From NCBI GenBank assembly GCA_030065055.1, contig JASJDS010000005.1:1-60745 (forward strand): 60,745 nt of DNA. The letters are read 5' to 3'. A model generated the notes under the pieces. The model saw only the letters and a list, made by a program, of their open reading frames with translations. It was not told the origin of the DNA and did not search any database. Of the stretch, positions 1 through 9,293 are shown one piece after another (position 1 is the stretch's first letter; every line of letters begins with the position of its first letter). Both the position numbers and the translations under genes were made by a program. The stretch comes from Calothrix sp. MO_192.B10 (GTDB taxonomy: Bacteria > Cyanobacteriota > Cyanobacteriia > Cyanobacteriales > Nostocaceae).

Positions 1-138
1 GTATTGTTTCTTGCACTACCTGTATCGAAACAAATGTTTTTACTTCGTTCCATAAATAAATTTAGGGGCTTGGTGACCATTTTTCTTTTTCTTTACTTTT
101 GCCTTTTTACTTTTTACTTTTGCCTTGTTCGGTCAAAA

Positions 139-179
139 AAAGATAAAGGTAATCAAGCAACTTGATTACCTTTATCTTT
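139..179 (-). terminator. Strong intrinsic terminator
   Basis: A perfect 19-bp stem (139-157 paired with 161-179) closes a 3-nt loop. Read on the minus strand it is followed directly by a run of seven T. It lies about 65 bp beyond the stop codon of the minus-strand secreted-protein gene, so it fits a Rho-independent terminator for that gene. Confidence 0.9.
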
Positions 180-244
180 CAGTTAATACTTTGCCTACTT
201 ATTGCCACCACACAAATATTCCTATGGGCATAAAACTCAGCTAT

Positions 245-823
245 CTATTTTTCTGTATCAGATTCAGATGAGTCATTTTCTGTGTCAGGAATATTGCTGG
301 GTTTTTCTTCCATTGTACCGGGAAGAGGAGATTTTTCTGTACCATCCATTTGTGTGGAAGGCATTTTATCATCAGAGGGGGTGTTATTAGTTTCAGTGTC
401 GCCCGGTGTAGAAGGAGTTTCCTCACCAGGAGTAGGTAATGGTGTTACAGTACCAGGAACTTTAGTTGGAGAATCCTCACTAGGAGTTGGTAATGGAGTT
501 ACATTCGTTGGAGAATCCTCACTAGGAGTTGGTAAGGTACTATCTGGAATGGGGGTGTTCTCAGGAGTAGTCTCCGTTGTTGGTGGGGTAGTTTCGGTTG
601 TAGTTTCAGTTGTTGTTTCAGTTGTTGTTTCTGTGGTGGTGTTATTCTCTGTCTCTTGACCTTGACAACGGGAATTTAGAGGGAAACGCTTGCACAAGAT
701 TTCCATTACATCTTTTCGCAAGGGCTTTTGCTCAGTTTCACTATTTGATTGCGCTACAGCCAAGTTACCTGTAAGAGCCAGAGTTAAACTTGTAGCAATA
801 AGTGTGATGAATTTTCCCTTCAT
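245..823 (-). CDS. Secreted Thr/Pro-rich hypothetical protein
   Basis: I do not recognise a named family. The protein is about 192 aa from the chosen ATG. A GTG 18 bp upstream would add MLRFSN, but the ATG directly precedes a typical signal peptide (MKGKF, a hydrophobic stretch, then AVAQ). After the predicted cleavage comes a short segment with two cysteines (LCKRFPLNSRC). I believe similar segments occur in other cyanobacterial exported proteins. The rest is low complexity: a TTTE/TTET repeat block, then Pro-Thr-Ser-rich repeats containing LPTPSEDSPT. The tail is acidic. It is probably periplasmic or surface-exposed, with a disordered spacer-like tail. It ends just before a strong terminator and looks monocistronic. 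Confidence 0.7.
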   Translation of the reverse strand: MKGKFITLIATSLTLALTGNLAVAQSNSETEQKPLRKDVMEILCKRFPLNSRCQGQETENNTTTETTTETTTETTTETTPPTTETTPENTPIPDSTLPTPSEDSPTNVTPLPTPSEDSPTKVPGTVTPLPTPGEETPSTPGDTETNNTPSDDKMPSTQMDGTEKSPLPGTMEEKPSNIPDTENDSSESDTEK

Positions 824-1260
824 ATTACTGAACCTCAACACCTCAAAGAAGTACTCCGCTAATTAAACCAAACAACAGCTTTAATAAAATCAGCCTAAAT
901 AGGGATGTATATTGGACAGTTACAGTTTATGGATTTTCTGTTAGGTTCGTACCAGAATCAGCTTTTTTTGAGGTAGCTGGTTGAGAAGTATGGTAATGAC
1001 CGAAGGGTTCTGCCAAGGGATACGGCTGCGAGAGCTGGAGGCAGAAGGCACCTCTGAGGATTTTTCCGCTCAAACCCTCTTCCCTCTTTCCCTCTTTCAC
1101 TCCTTCCCTCCTTCCCTCCTTCCCTCTTCCTTCACTAGAAACAATTAGGAATAGCAAGCGTCGCCATAAGGGGATGATTCTCTCGGAGTTTAGGTAAAAA
1201 TAGTAATATAGAGATTGCGTATGCCCAATTCTTCAGTACAAACCATGGTGTGAATAGCTA
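824..1260. other. Intergenic region with low-complexity tract
   Basis: No gene is supported here. Positions about 1079-1133 hold a pyrimidine tract of tandem CCCTC/TCACTCC-type units. An open frame on the minus strand across it is only the translation of that repeat. The segment separates two divergent genes and presumably contains both promoters, but no clear promoter motif was recognised. Confidence 0.6.
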
Positions 1261-3528
1261 ATGAGTTCCCCCCAACCTCCTCAAAAACCACAAACCTTGC
1301 TTGGTCAAATTACCCAAGCGGTACAGACAATTCAAGCTAGGGTAGATTTTTCCAAACTGGCACTTAAACCTAATGCCAGGGTACCAGAACTTTGGGTACA
1401 GGATGCGGGGGCAGATAGGGCAGAAGTATATCCCCTATTGGGCGATCGCTATATTTTGGGTCGTAGTTCTAAATCTAGCGATATTGTTGTCCGCAATCCG
1501 GTAGTTAGTCAAATTCATCTCTCCCTATCCCGCGATTCATCCCAAAGGCGACCAGTTTTTACGATCAAGGATGAAAACTCGACTAATGGCATCTATCGCG
1601 GTAAGCGGCGACTTACTTCCTTAGAACTGCGTCATGGAGATATTCTCACCCTAGGACCCCCAGAATTAGCAGCATCGGTACGGTTACAATATGTCGATCC
1701 GCCTCCCTGGTATTTTAAAGCCGCAACTTGGACGGGTTACGGTATCGCAGGTGTTACCGCTTTGGCTTCCCTAGCGATCGCTGTAGAATGGTTAAAATTT
1801 TCCGTCACACCCCTACCTACAGCCACCCGTGCCCCAGTGATTGTGTATGCCCGCGATGGCTTTACTCCTCTACGGGAGCCACGTTCCACGGCTCATATTG
1901 ATATGAAGCGGTTATCTGACTTTGGTCCCTATTTGCCTGCGGCTGTAGTTGCTTCGGAAGATAGCCGGTTTTACTGGCATTTGGGAGTTGACCCCTTGGG
2001 TATTTTAAGGGCTGTGCTAATTAACACTCGCAGTGGAGATGTCCAGCAAGGGGCGAGTACCGTAACTCAACAAGTAGCCCGCAGTTTGTTTCGCGATTAT
2101 GTGGGTAGACAGGATTCCATCGGACGTAAAATTCGGGAAGCTGTGGTAGCACTGAAGTTGGAAACTTTTTACAGTAAGAATGAGATTTTATTAACTTACT
2201 TAAATCGGGTTTACCTTGGGGTAGATACATCCGGATTTGAAGATGCATCTCGCTACTACTTTGATAAATCAGCCAAAGAATTAACAGCCACAGAAGCCGC
2301 CACATTGGTGGGAATTTTACCAGCTCCCAACGGCTTTAATTTCTGTGGGGATAACCGAAGTAAACGAAATATTATTGCTTATCGCAATCGCGTGTTACGG
2401 CGAATGCTGGAAATGGGTAAAATCAAGCAAGACGAATATAATCGCGCTCGGCGATCGCCCATTGAAATCAGCCCCAAGGTTTGCGAGCGGCAAGCAAAAA
2501 CCATTGCCCCTTATTTTTATAACTACGTCTTTGCGGAGTTGGAATCTATTTTGGGCAAAGATTTGGCAGCAGAGGGTAACTTTATTATTGAAACCCAATT
2601 AGATACCTCCATGCAGTCCCAGGCAGAAACTTCCCTGAGGAATGCAGTTAATACCAGTGGCTCAACTTTTGGTTTTTCCCAAGGAGCTTTATTAACCCTA
2701 GACTCCAGCAATGGGGCAATAGTAGCTATGGTAGGCGGTAAGAATTATCAAACCAGCCAATTTAATCGTGCTTACCAAGCCAAAAGACAACCAGGATCTA
2801 CCTTTAAAATTTTTGCCTACGCCGCAGCCATAGAATCAGGCATACCCACCGGTAGAACCTATTCTTGTTCCCCTTTAACCTGGAGAGGTTTTACCTACAA
2901 ACCCTGTCGCACTGGTTCTAGTGCTTTAGATATGGCCAGGGGGCTTGCCCTTTCCGAAAACCCAATTGCCTTGAGAATAGCTCGGAATGTTGGCTTAAAT
3001 AAAGTGGTAAGTATGGCGCAACGATTGGGAGTCAAGTCAGACTTAGAAGCCGTACCAGGATTAGTTTTAGGTCAAAGTGTAGTCAACGTCTTAGAAATGA
3101 CCGGTGCTTTTGGAGCGATTAGTAATAATGGTGTTTGGAATCGTCCCCATGCCATTAGTAGGATTTTAGACAGTAGTGATTGTCGCGATCGAAATGACTT
3201 AAAAACATGTCGTGTGATCTATTCCTTCGATCGCGATGCTGATGCCAATAAGCGAGTACTGACAACAACTATAGCCCGAACCATGGATCGCTTACTACAA
3301 CAAGTCGTGACGAGTGGAACTGGACGTAGTGCAGCCATTGGGCGGGGTGAAGGAGGCAAAACAGGAACCACAGACAAAAACGTTGACCTGTGGTTCATTG
3401 GCTTCGTACCCAACCGCAAACTAGTAACTGGTATTTGGTTAGGAAATGACAATAATTCCCCCACCTCTGGTAGTAGTGCCCAAGCCGCCCAATTATGGGG
3501 AAATTATATGAAAAAAATTGTCAGGTGA
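1261..3528 (+). CDS. FHA domain-penicillin-binding protein 1 fusion
   Basis: Bifunctional class A penicillin-binding protein that polymerises glycan strands and cross-links peptidoglycan at the outer face of the cytoplasmic membrane. An N-terminal cytoplasmic FHA domain is visible at about residues 50-130 (YILGRSSKSSDI, VSQIHLSLSR, DENSTNG). A membrane segment follows at about 155-180. The GT51 glycosyltransferase begins with VVASEDSRFYWHLG, catalytic Glu near residue 233, and continues with GASTVTQQVARSLF. The transpeptidase has the SxxK motif in QPGSTFKIFAY (Ser near 512), an SEN motif near 565 and KTGTT near 700. All catalytic motifs are intact. FHA domains bind phosphothreonine, so Ser/Thr kinase control of wall synthesis is a reasonable inference. 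It stands alone on the plus strand. Confidence 0.93.
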   Translation: MSSPQPPQKPQTLLGQITQAVQTIQARVDFSKLALKPNARVPELWVQDAGADRAEVYPLLGDRYILGRSSKSSDIVVRNPVVSQIHLSLSRDSSQRRPVFTIKDENSTNGIYRGKRRLTSLELRHGDILTLGPPELAASVRLQYVDPPPWYFKAATWTGYGIAGVTALASLAIAVEWLKFSVTPLPTATRAPVIVYARDGFTPLREPRSTAHIDMKRLSDFGPYLPAAVVASEDSRFYWHLGVDPLGILRAVLINTRSGDVQQGASTVTQQVARSLFRDYVGRQDSIGRKIREAVVALKLETFYSKNEILLTYLNRVYLGVDTSGFEDASRYYFDKSAKELTATEAATLVGILPAPNGFNFCGDNRSKRNIIAYRNRVLRRMLEMGKIKQDEYNRARRSPIEISPKVCERQAKTIAPYFYNYVFAELESILGKDLAAEGNFIIETQLDTSMQSQAETSLRNAVNTSGSTFGFSQGALLTLDSSNGAIVAMVGGKNYQTSQFNRAYQAKRQPGSTFKIFAYAAAIESGIPTGRTYSCSPLTWRGFTYKPCRTGSSALDMARGLALSENPIALRIARNVGLNKVVSMAQRLGVKSDLEAVPGLVLGQSVVNVLEMTGAFGAISNNGVWNRPHAISRILDSSDCRDRNDLKTCRVIYSFDRDADANKRVLTTTIARTMDRLLQQVVTSGTGRSAAIGRGEGGKTGTTDKNVDLWFIGFVPNRKLVTGIWLGNDNNSPTSGSSAQAAQLWGNYMKKIVR

Positions 3529-3529
3529 T

Positions 3530-3776
3530 GAGTTCGGAGTTCGGAGTTCGGAGTTCGGAGTGATGGAGTGAAGGAGGGAAGGAGTGAAGGAGTGAAGGAG
3601 GGAAGGAGTGAAGGAGTGAAGGAGACAAATTTTTTCTCATCACCCCATCAACCATCAACTATCAACTAACAACTAACAACTAACAACCATCAACTATCAA
3701 CTGTCAACTATCAACTGTCAACCACCAACTAACAACCATCAACCATCAACTATCAACTATCAACTATCAACTGTCA
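3530..3776. repeat. STRR block of three heptamer families
   Basis: Consecutive short tandem arrays. GGAGTTC units start at about 3531, GAAGGAG/GGAAGGA units run at about 3561-3625, and CAACTAT/CAACTAA/CAACTGT units run at about 3655-3776. The last array reaches the stop codon of the minus-strand gene, so the two convergent genes are separated only by repeats. Confidence 0.9.
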
Positions 3777-5207
3777 CCGATACCCCCTCCAAGGTTTAAC
3801 ATCCAAATTACCACTGGGTGAGAATTCCACTTGGTAATGAGCTAGAGGTTCTTTATTATTGGGTGCAGCCACATTGGAGCCATAAATTGCCAAAAACATT
3901 TTTGGTAAGGGCGTTTCCCGGAAATGGTCAAAGGCGACTTGATTTAGCGGCTCATAATCAGCAATAATGCCATCTTTTTTCACCGCTACTCGATATTTCA
4001 AAACCTGTTTATAGGTGGGAGTACCTCCCCAATTTTCCCGAATATTATCGTAGAGCTTTTGTCTTAACTGCTTAACTTGATTAACATCCGTAATTTTTGT
4101 CCCCACCACATCTGGAGTTCTAGTATACCCATTCCAAGGACTAACTTCTAAAATCTGATTTTTCCGAAAAACTACCCGGAATTGAGCAATGGGTTCGCTA
4201 GTTTGGTTAGCGGGGTTATAAAGTAACTGGGGTAAAGGAGTCCCTTCGATTTCCGTATTTGCCTCTTTGTTAACAGCCTTATAACCAACAATGGCACCAT
4301 CTGCGGCTACACCCACCCGATAGATTAAATCCTGCTTTAATGCTCCGCGATTATTCCACTTGGGATTAATTTGGTTATAAACTTGGCGATTTAATGCCCT
4401 CAGCTGAGATGGATTATTGATTTCAGGAACTGTTTTTAAAAGTGCTTCTAAATCTCCTACAGGAGTTGATTTATTAGTGCTTGCAGTATCCGTTGTTGGT
4501 GTGGGTGTAGGACTTGTTTGCGCGCTAGTGGTTGGTGTTTTAGGAGATGGAGATGCAGAAGCCTCCACACCGGGCTGATTCGACTTAGTTTGTTGTTGGG
4601 ATGGACTAAATTCAGGAACTGGTAGCATCCCAAAAGCAACCGCTGCTGCTGCTAAACTTGTAACTCCTACTCCCGCAGGAACAGCTTGTTTCAGTAATGC
4701 TTGAGTTGCACCACCATACCGCTTGGCAACTGGTTGTAACTCTAAGGATAGTCCTGGTAAAGTTTGGCTATCAGCAAAAAACTGATCTACAGCTTCTACT
4801 AAATCGAATAGTTGTACCGTATTTAAATATACTTGAACTGCTGATTTGTTGCCATTCCCTGAAGACTGGATACCTTGAGTATCCGTATCAGGACGAACAA
4901 TTAATCGATGTTGGTTGCTGTCTACTTTCTCTAGCTGCACCAACTCCAATTCCATATTATGTGCCTGGGGGTTAGACACATTACTGAGAAATTCTTGAGC
5001 ATAAGCACTAACTGCTCTTACCAGACTTTCAAAAAAATCCCGTCCCCCTGCTATTGGTTGTTCAACTCCAGATAGACGACATTCTGCATTCACCAGAATA
5101 GATAAAGGGGGGCGAACTTCTTGCAAGTTGTTGGCCTTAGCAGCATCACTCAAACCCTCTAAAACGAGGGTACAGTTAGGTAAACTATATTTGCGTTGGA
5201 TATTCAT
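3774..5207 (-). CDS. DUF4335 domain-containing protein
   Basis: Cyanobacterial protein of unknown function, 477 aa. The N-terminal part (about residues 1-185, starting MNIQRKYSLPNCTLVLEGL) is the DUF4335 region. A hydrophobic segment at about 190-210 (GVTSLAAAAVAFGMLPVPEF) is probably a membrane anchor. A Pro/Ser/Thr-rich linker covers about 215-265. The C-terminal half consists of two related repeats of roughly 100 aa. Each has an LR.LN/LRQKLY start, a YRV.V..DG..  .Y core, a TPLP motif and a PW.GY end (SPWNGYTR, then KPWRGYR). It starts 6 bp after the DUF3038 stop codon, so the two are almost certainly one transcript. I recall the same pairing in other cyanobacteria. Confidence 0.85.
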   Translation of the reverse strand: MNIQRKYSLPNCTLVLEGLSDAAKANNLQEVRPPLSILVNAECRLSGVEQPIAGGRDFFESLVRAVSAYAQEFLSNVSNPQAHNMELELVQLEKVDSNQHRLIVRPDTDTQGIQSSGNGNKSAVQVYLNTVQLFDLVEAVDQFFADSQTLPGLSLELQPVAKRYGGATQALLKQAVPAGVGVTSLAAAAVAFGMLPVPEFSPSQQQTKSNQPGVEASASPSPKTPTTSAQTSPTPTPTTDTASTNKSTPVGDLEALLKTVPEINNPSQLRALNRQVYNQINPKWNNRGALKQDLIYRVGVAADGAIVGYKAVNKEANTEIEGTPLPQLLYNPANQTSEPIAQFRVVFRKNQILEVSPWNGYTRTPDVVGTKITDVNQVKQLRQKLYDNIRENWGGTPTYKQVLKYRVAVKKDGIIADYEPLNQVAFDHFRETPLPKMFLAIYGSNVAAPNNKEPLAHYQVEFSPSGNLDVKPWRGYR

Positions 5208-5213
5208 TCTACT

Positions 5214-5843
5214 TTACTCTACTTCACCGTCAAACAGACTAATCCAGAGCCGTTGCATACCAGCCGTTCCGGTACAAAAAAGTAATTGTCCTAGTAAATT
5301 TATAGCTAATTCATCTAATTTTTCATCAGAACTTAAGTCCAAAAACCCAGAACGTCGAGGATTCATGCGGCTTTTAAAATGCGCTCTAAATCTTTCTAAA
5401 TAATTAGCAAGTCGTAAATTTTGTTCTAAAGGTATCTGTTTCTCATATAACTGCTGATGAATCATCAACAATTGGCGAATGACCACGGTTAATCTTCTAG
5501 CTATGTAGCAGGCAATGATTACCAAGGCTTTCGCTTCCATAATAGTTAGAGAGCGGCGGATATGGGCACGACGTAATGGGTTGGTATTACGCATCCGCCA
5601 TAAATTAACTCGATTTTTAATGATTTCTTTTAAATCCAGTTCTTCCGCAAATCCCAAAATTGCCTCAGAACTGCCCAATTCTAGAGCTTCAATTGCAAGT
5701 AAAATTAGGTCTATTTGTAAACAGGTTTTACGGGGACACCCCTGTCCTTCAACTCCCGGTTCTGGTAAATTTTCCAGAATCATTGGTGCTGGTTGTGGGG
5801 TTGGACTATCTAATGGCGTTATACTACCGGCAGAAACGTTCAT
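5214..5843 (-). CDS. DUF3038 domain-containing protein
   Basis: Cyanobacterial protein of unknown function, 209 aa, soluble and mostly alpha-helical by composition. A short Pro-rich N-terminus (about residues 1-35) is followed by the conserved helical part, beginning CPRKTCLQIDLILLAIEAL and containing the basic stretch NPLRRAHIRRSLTIMEA. It lies directly upstream of the DUF4335 gene, in the same orientation and with a 6-bp gap. No catalytic motif was seen. Partnership with the membrane-anchored DUF4335 product is inferred from this context alone. Confidence 0.85.
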   Translation of the reverse strand: MNVSAGSITPLDSPTPQPAPMILENLPEPGVEGQGCPRKTCLQIDLILLAIEALELGSSEAILGFAEELDLKEIIKNRVNLWRMRNTNPLRRAHIRRSLTIMEAKALVIIACYIARRLTVVIRQLLMIHQQLYEKQIPLEQNLRLANYLERFRAHFKSRMNPRRSGFLDLSSDEKLDELAINLLGQLLFCTGTAGMQRLWISLFDGEVE

Positions 5844-6589
5844 TACTAATACCTTGTATGGCTGCTACAGACTGAGTAAATCTAATTTAAGATAAATAGT
5901 CTAACAATAAGAAATTGAATGGCGACAATAGTTAAGTCACTTAGATTAGTTCACTTATACATAAATTACTTACCCATTGAGGACAAGCTTTTCCGTATAT
6001 TTACAAATTTAATCGTTTTCAGGAGAAGTTTACCCCCTTTCTGGTGGTTGTATGACTACATCCCTAGCTTCGTTTAGATTGTAATAATCGTCAATCAATT
6101 TTGGATTTTGGATTTTGGATTTTGGATTGGCGAGCAACCTCGCGACGACAGTCGCTCTGGGTAGCGCGAGTCGTGCCCCATGTCTAAAGTTAGGGGCTTG
6201 AAACAATGATAGAACCGCTTGTTTTTCTCCACGGATACATCCAGGGGCTTGTATCAAGCCTATTTTCCGTTCAATGCATGGTTATGGTTAATAGTGACTC
6301 TGAAGAAACACGAGCCGAAACCCTTGTAAAATCGACCCTTTTAATTTCGAGTGTTTCTTCCATTCATCGGGAGGGGATTTAATACTTTTGACTTTGAGAT
6401 TGCCACGCTTCGCTCGCAACGCTCCGCGCTTTTGACTTTTGACTTCCCCCCTCGTGGGGGTGCTCTCAAGGATATAGCATTATGGTGTACGATTTCTCAG
6501 GTATACACCTACAATTGACCCAGAAGTACCAATCTGGATTGATGGGCAAAAGCTGATCCTACTAAAATTCATTCATCTTGTACCTGTTT
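5844..6589. other. Long intergenic region with repeats
   Basis: No gene is supported. A TTTTGGA heptamer array sits at about 6099-6129. A spaced inverted repeat, GAAGAAACAC at 6302-6311 and its complement at 6351-6360, could form a hairpin with a 39-nt loop. GC-rich small-repeat debris lies near 6405-6470. The promoter for apt should be in the last part, but I could not assign it. Confidence 0.6.
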
Positions 6590-7108
6590 ATGGATTTAAA
6601 GTCTCTGATTCGTGATGTTCCAGATTTCCCTAAATCTGGAATTCTATTCCGTGACATTACTACCTTACTGCGCGATGCAGATGGACTACGACACACCATT
6701 GACTCGTTCACCCAAAAATTTGTCGATGCGGGTATTACGGCTGATTATGTGGTGGGCATGGAATCCCGGGGTTTTCTGTTTGGTCCTCCCTTAGCTTATC
6801 AAATGGGAGCAGGTTTTATCCCTGTGCGTAAACCTGGTAAGTTGCCATCAGCTGTCCACTCCATTGAGTATGAATTAGAATATGGTACGGATTGTTTAGA
6901 AATACATCAGGACGCTTTACAACCAGGGAGTAAAGTACTGATTGTAGATGATTTGATTGCTACAGGGGGAACAGCAACCGCCACCGCCAAATTAGTCCAA
7001 AAAATTGGCTGCGATTTGGTGGGATTTGGGTTTATTATCGAGCTACGAGATTTACAAGGACGCAAAAATTTACCAGATGTACCAATTATGACTCTGGTTG
7101 AATATTAA
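6590..7108 (+). CDS. apt: Adenine phosphoribosyltransferase
   Basis: Purine salvage enzyme converting adenine and PRPP to AMP and pyrophosphate in the cytoplasm. The 172-aa product starts [20 protein letters not shown], matching the usual family N-terminus. A TTG four codons upstream is a poorer start. The PRPP-binding loop is intact ([16 protein letters not shown], about residues 118-133), and the adenine-side segment [14 protein letters not shown] is present. No strong Shine-Dalgarno sequence is visible. It is monocistronic in this window. Confidence 0.95.
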   Translation: MDLKSLIRDVPDFPKSGILFRDITTLLRDADGLRHTIDSFTQKFVDAGITADYVVGMESRGFLFGPPLAYQMGAGFIPVRKPGKLPSAVHSIEYELEYGTDCLEIHQDALQPGSKVLIVDDLIATGGTATATAKLVQKIGCDLVGFGFIIELRDLQGRKNLPDVPIMTLVEY

Positions 7109-7392
7109 TTAATGGTTATAGTCAAAGGCAGGAGGAAGGAGGAGGCAGAAGACAGGAGGCAAGAGGATTAGGAGATTGGACTTATTTCTTTCATTCGTTG
7201 CGGGGAGTTTAATAATTTTGAATTTTGTTAGCGTAGCTCCTCTGTTAGCGTGCCTCTTACAGAGGAACTACGTTAACGCGCGCAGCATGTCGCGAAAGCG
7301 ACTCAGCTCTCCCGAAGGGAGCAAGAGGCATTTTGAATTTTGAATTTTGACTTCCCCTGCGGGGTGCTGATAACTGAGAACTGAAATTGTCA
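7109..7392. repeat. Intergenic repeat debris
   Basis: Contains an inverted GTTAGCGTAGCTCCTCTG / CAGAGGAACTACGTTAAC pair at about 7228-7277, GC-rich small-repeat fragments and TTTTGAA heptamers at about 7330-7350. No coding potential was seen. Confidence 0.6.
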
Positions 7393-8445
7393 ATGAATAC
7401 AACATCAAATACATCATCGTGGGAGATAGCTAGAGAAAGGTTGTTGAAGCTAATTACTAGTGAGACTTCCCTTTATATTGTTAAGAGAGTCTCCCAAGCT
7501 TTATTAACCTTATTTTTGGCATCAGCACTATCATTTATAATTATTCAGCTTGCTCCTGGGGATTATGTGGATACCCTCAGACAAAATCCCAAAATTTCCC
7601 CAGAAAGAATCGAGGAACTCAAGCAACAGTTTGGGTTAGATAAATCTTGGGTAGAGCAATATTTTCTGTGGCTGCATGGGATATTTGATAGGGGTGATTT
7701 TGGTACCAGTTTTGTTTACCAACGTTCCGTAGCTTCACTGATAAGTGAACGAGTACCAGCTACCTTATTGTTAGCGATCGCATCTTTATTTTTCACTTGG
7801 GCGATCGCAATTCCTTTGGGTATTATAGCTGCTGTAAAACAAAATAAATTCACTGACCGAATTTTACAGGTTATTAGTTACGCTGGACAAGGATTCCCCA
7901 GTTTCATCACTGCCCTGTTACTGCTGATTTTTGCCCAGATGACTGCCCCTTTATTCCCTGTGGGCGGTATGACTAGCATCAACCATGCGGATTTATCTTG
8001 GTTTGGGAAAATTCTGGATATTGGCTGGCATATGATTTTACCCACAATAGCTTTGAGTATCACCAGCTTTGCTGGTTTACAACGCATCACCCGTGGTGAA
8101 TTGTTGGATGTATTGCGTCAAGATTATATCCAAACAGCACGGGCAAAAGGACTGCCAGAAAACCGGGTAATCTACGTTCATGCTCTGCGTAACGCCATTA
8201 ACCCCCTGATTACCTTATTGGGTTTTGAGTTAGCTAGCTTATTAAGTGGTGCTTTCATCGCCGAATTTTTCTTCAATTGGCCCGGTTTAGGCAGATTAAC
8301 CTTACAAGCCGTACAAGCACAGGATTTATATTTACTCATGGCTAGTTTGGTTATGGGTGCGGTATTGTTGATTGTGGGCAACTTAATAGCAGATTTATTA
8401 CTGAAAGTCGCCGATCCTCGTATCCGCCTGGAAAATTTAAATTAA
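7393..8445 (+). CDS. DppB/OppB-type ABC transporter permease
   Basis: Inner-membrane permease of a peptide/nickel-type ABC importer, about 350 aa from the ATG (a TTG two codons upstream is less likely). It has the family layout: an N-terminal transmembrane helix (about 30-50), the periplasmic segment with QLAPGDYVD and ISPERIEELKQQFGLD, then five further helices. The EAA loop that contacts the ATPase is clear (QTARAKGLPENRVIYVHALR). No DppC, ATPase or binding-protein gene lies beside it, so its partners must be elsewhere. The substrate cannot be told from sequence. Confidence 0.9.
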   Translation: MNTTSNTSSWEIARERLLKLITSETSLYIVKRVSQALLTLFLASALSFIIIQLAPGDYVDTLRQNPKISPERIEELKQQFGLDKSWVEQYFLWLHGIFDRGDFGTSFVYQRSVASLISERVPATLLLAIASLFFTWAIAIPLGIIAAVKQNKFTDRILQVISYAGQGFPSFITALLLLIFAQMTAPLFPVGGMTSINHADLSWFGKILDIGWHMILPTIALSITSFAGLQRITRGELLDVLRQDYIQTARAKGLPENRVIYVHALRNAINPLITLLGFELASLLSGAFIAEFFFNWPGLGRLTLQAVQAQDLYLLMASLVMGAVLLIVGNLIADLLLKVADPRIRLENLN

Positions 8446-8469
8446 TTTCTTCTGTTTCTCCTTGACTCT

Positions 8470-8595
8470 GGGCGGGGAAACCCCACGGGCGGGGAAACCC
8501 CGCCCCTACTCCTTCACTCCTTCCCTCCTACCCTTCGGGAAGCCACTTCGTGTCTACACTCCCTCACTCCCTCACTCCTTCACTCCTTCCCCCAC
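8470..8595. repeat. GC-rich palindrome plus STRR block
   Basis: One partial and one complete copy of GGGCGGGGAAACCCCGCCCC at about 8470-8507, then CACTCCTTCCCTCC-type heptamers interrupted by a small dispersed repeat (GGGAAGCCACTTCGTGTCTAC, about 8537-8557). It ends just before the next start codon. Confidence 0.8.
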
Positions 8596-8596
8596 T

Positions 8597-8884
8597 ATGT
8601 TTTCCCAAGTTTACTACCTTGTGCGATCGCAAGCAGATGGTCAGCATTTAGCAGCACATCCCGATGAATCAGGAGGAGGCTATCTGTTGTTATTCCGGGA
8701 ACACTTTGATGCTTTAAGTTATTTAAATACCCACGCTGGAGACTTGGCAAATCGCTTGGCTGTGGAATCTATTCCCGGTTCCCAATTAGGTGGGTTGTTA
8801 AAACGATGGGGTTTTGTTGGTGTAGGTATTGTTACTGACCCACTATTACCAAAAATCGACTTTTTGAAACACAGTGGAAAATAA
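8597..8884 (+). CDS. Small conserved hypothetical protein
   Basis: A 95-aa protein starting MFSQVYYLVRSQADGQHLAA. The frame is open upstream to 8462, but that extension is only translated repeat, so the ATG at 8597 is chosen. No family with known function is recognised. The C-terminal part (LLKRWGFVGVGIVTDPLLPK) is hydrophobic but not clearly a membrane helix. A HIP1-like GCGATCGC lies inside the gene, consistent with native DNA. Its start abuts a tandem-repeat block, so no Shine-Dalgarno sequence is visible. Confidence 0.6.
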   Translation: MFSQVYYLVRSQADGQHLAAHPDESGGGYLLLFREHFDALSYLNTHAGDLANRLAVESIPGSQLGGLLKRWGFVGVGIVTDPLLPKIDFLKHSGK

Positions 8885-8940
8885 CGGGTCATTCAATTTT
8901 GGATTTTGGATTTTGGATTTTGGATTGACTTCAAGACTGA

Positions 8941-9276
8941 GGTAGAAAAGTTGCATCATTTTTTGTTCGCGTAAATCATGATGCTACTGTTGGCGGTGCG
9001 CCAATTGCCGTAATTAAACAATATTATGGTGAAAAACCCGTTGGCGAAGCCGCTCTGAAAGAGCTAGGGTGGAAAACATCCGGTAAACGTGTCAATCGTG
9101 GATTGTATCGCTCTGCTAAAGGGATAAAAATAAATGCCGACTGCAATGGAGCAGCCAACATTCTTCGCAAAGTATCGGTGAAACTTGGATTAAATTTAAG
9201 TGGAATCAGTAGGGGTGCTTTGATTGCGCCTTTGAGAGTTCGTTTGTGGACTATTCAAGAATCCCCCGGCTTTTAG
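8941..9276 (+). pseudogene. TnpB C-terminal remnant (IS200/IS605 type)
   Basis: About 111 codons in one frame with no start codon. The upstream in-frame codon is a stop, next to a TTTTGGA heptamer tract. The fragment holds the conserved TnpB end: SGKRVNRGLYRSAKG followed by INADCNGAANILRKVS, where the Asp of ADCNGAAN is the third RuvC catalytic residue. The rest of the nuclease (earlier RuvC residues and DNA-binding parts) is missing, so it cannot be active. A small insertion may interrupt it (PVGEAALKELGWK). It is followed by the element's end hairpin, shared with two other sites in the window. Confidence 0.85.
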
Positions 9277-9293
9277 CCGTGGGGAGTATCAAA
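9258..9293 (+). mobile_element. Right-end hairpin of IS200/IS605-type element
   Basis: GAATCCCCCGGC TTTT AGCCGTGGGGAG can fold into a stem-loop at the 3' end of the tnpB remnant. The same frame AAGAATC...GAGTRTCAA recurs at 42142-42176 and, inverted, at about 14770-14804. In related elements this is the 3' end of the guide (omega) RNA and the transposon right end. Confidence 0.75.

Noticed and set aside
927-1157. 76-codon open frame on the minus strand
   Set aside because: It is the translation of a pyrimidine repeat tract and has no protein-like composition beyond it.
6030-6257. 75-codon open frame on the minus strand
   Set aside because: It runs through TTTTGGA heptamers and GC-rich repeat debris, and no family is recognisable.
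8462-8596. N-terminal extension of the 95-aa hypothetical
   Set aside because: The extra 45 codons are translated repeats; the real start is the ATG after the tract.
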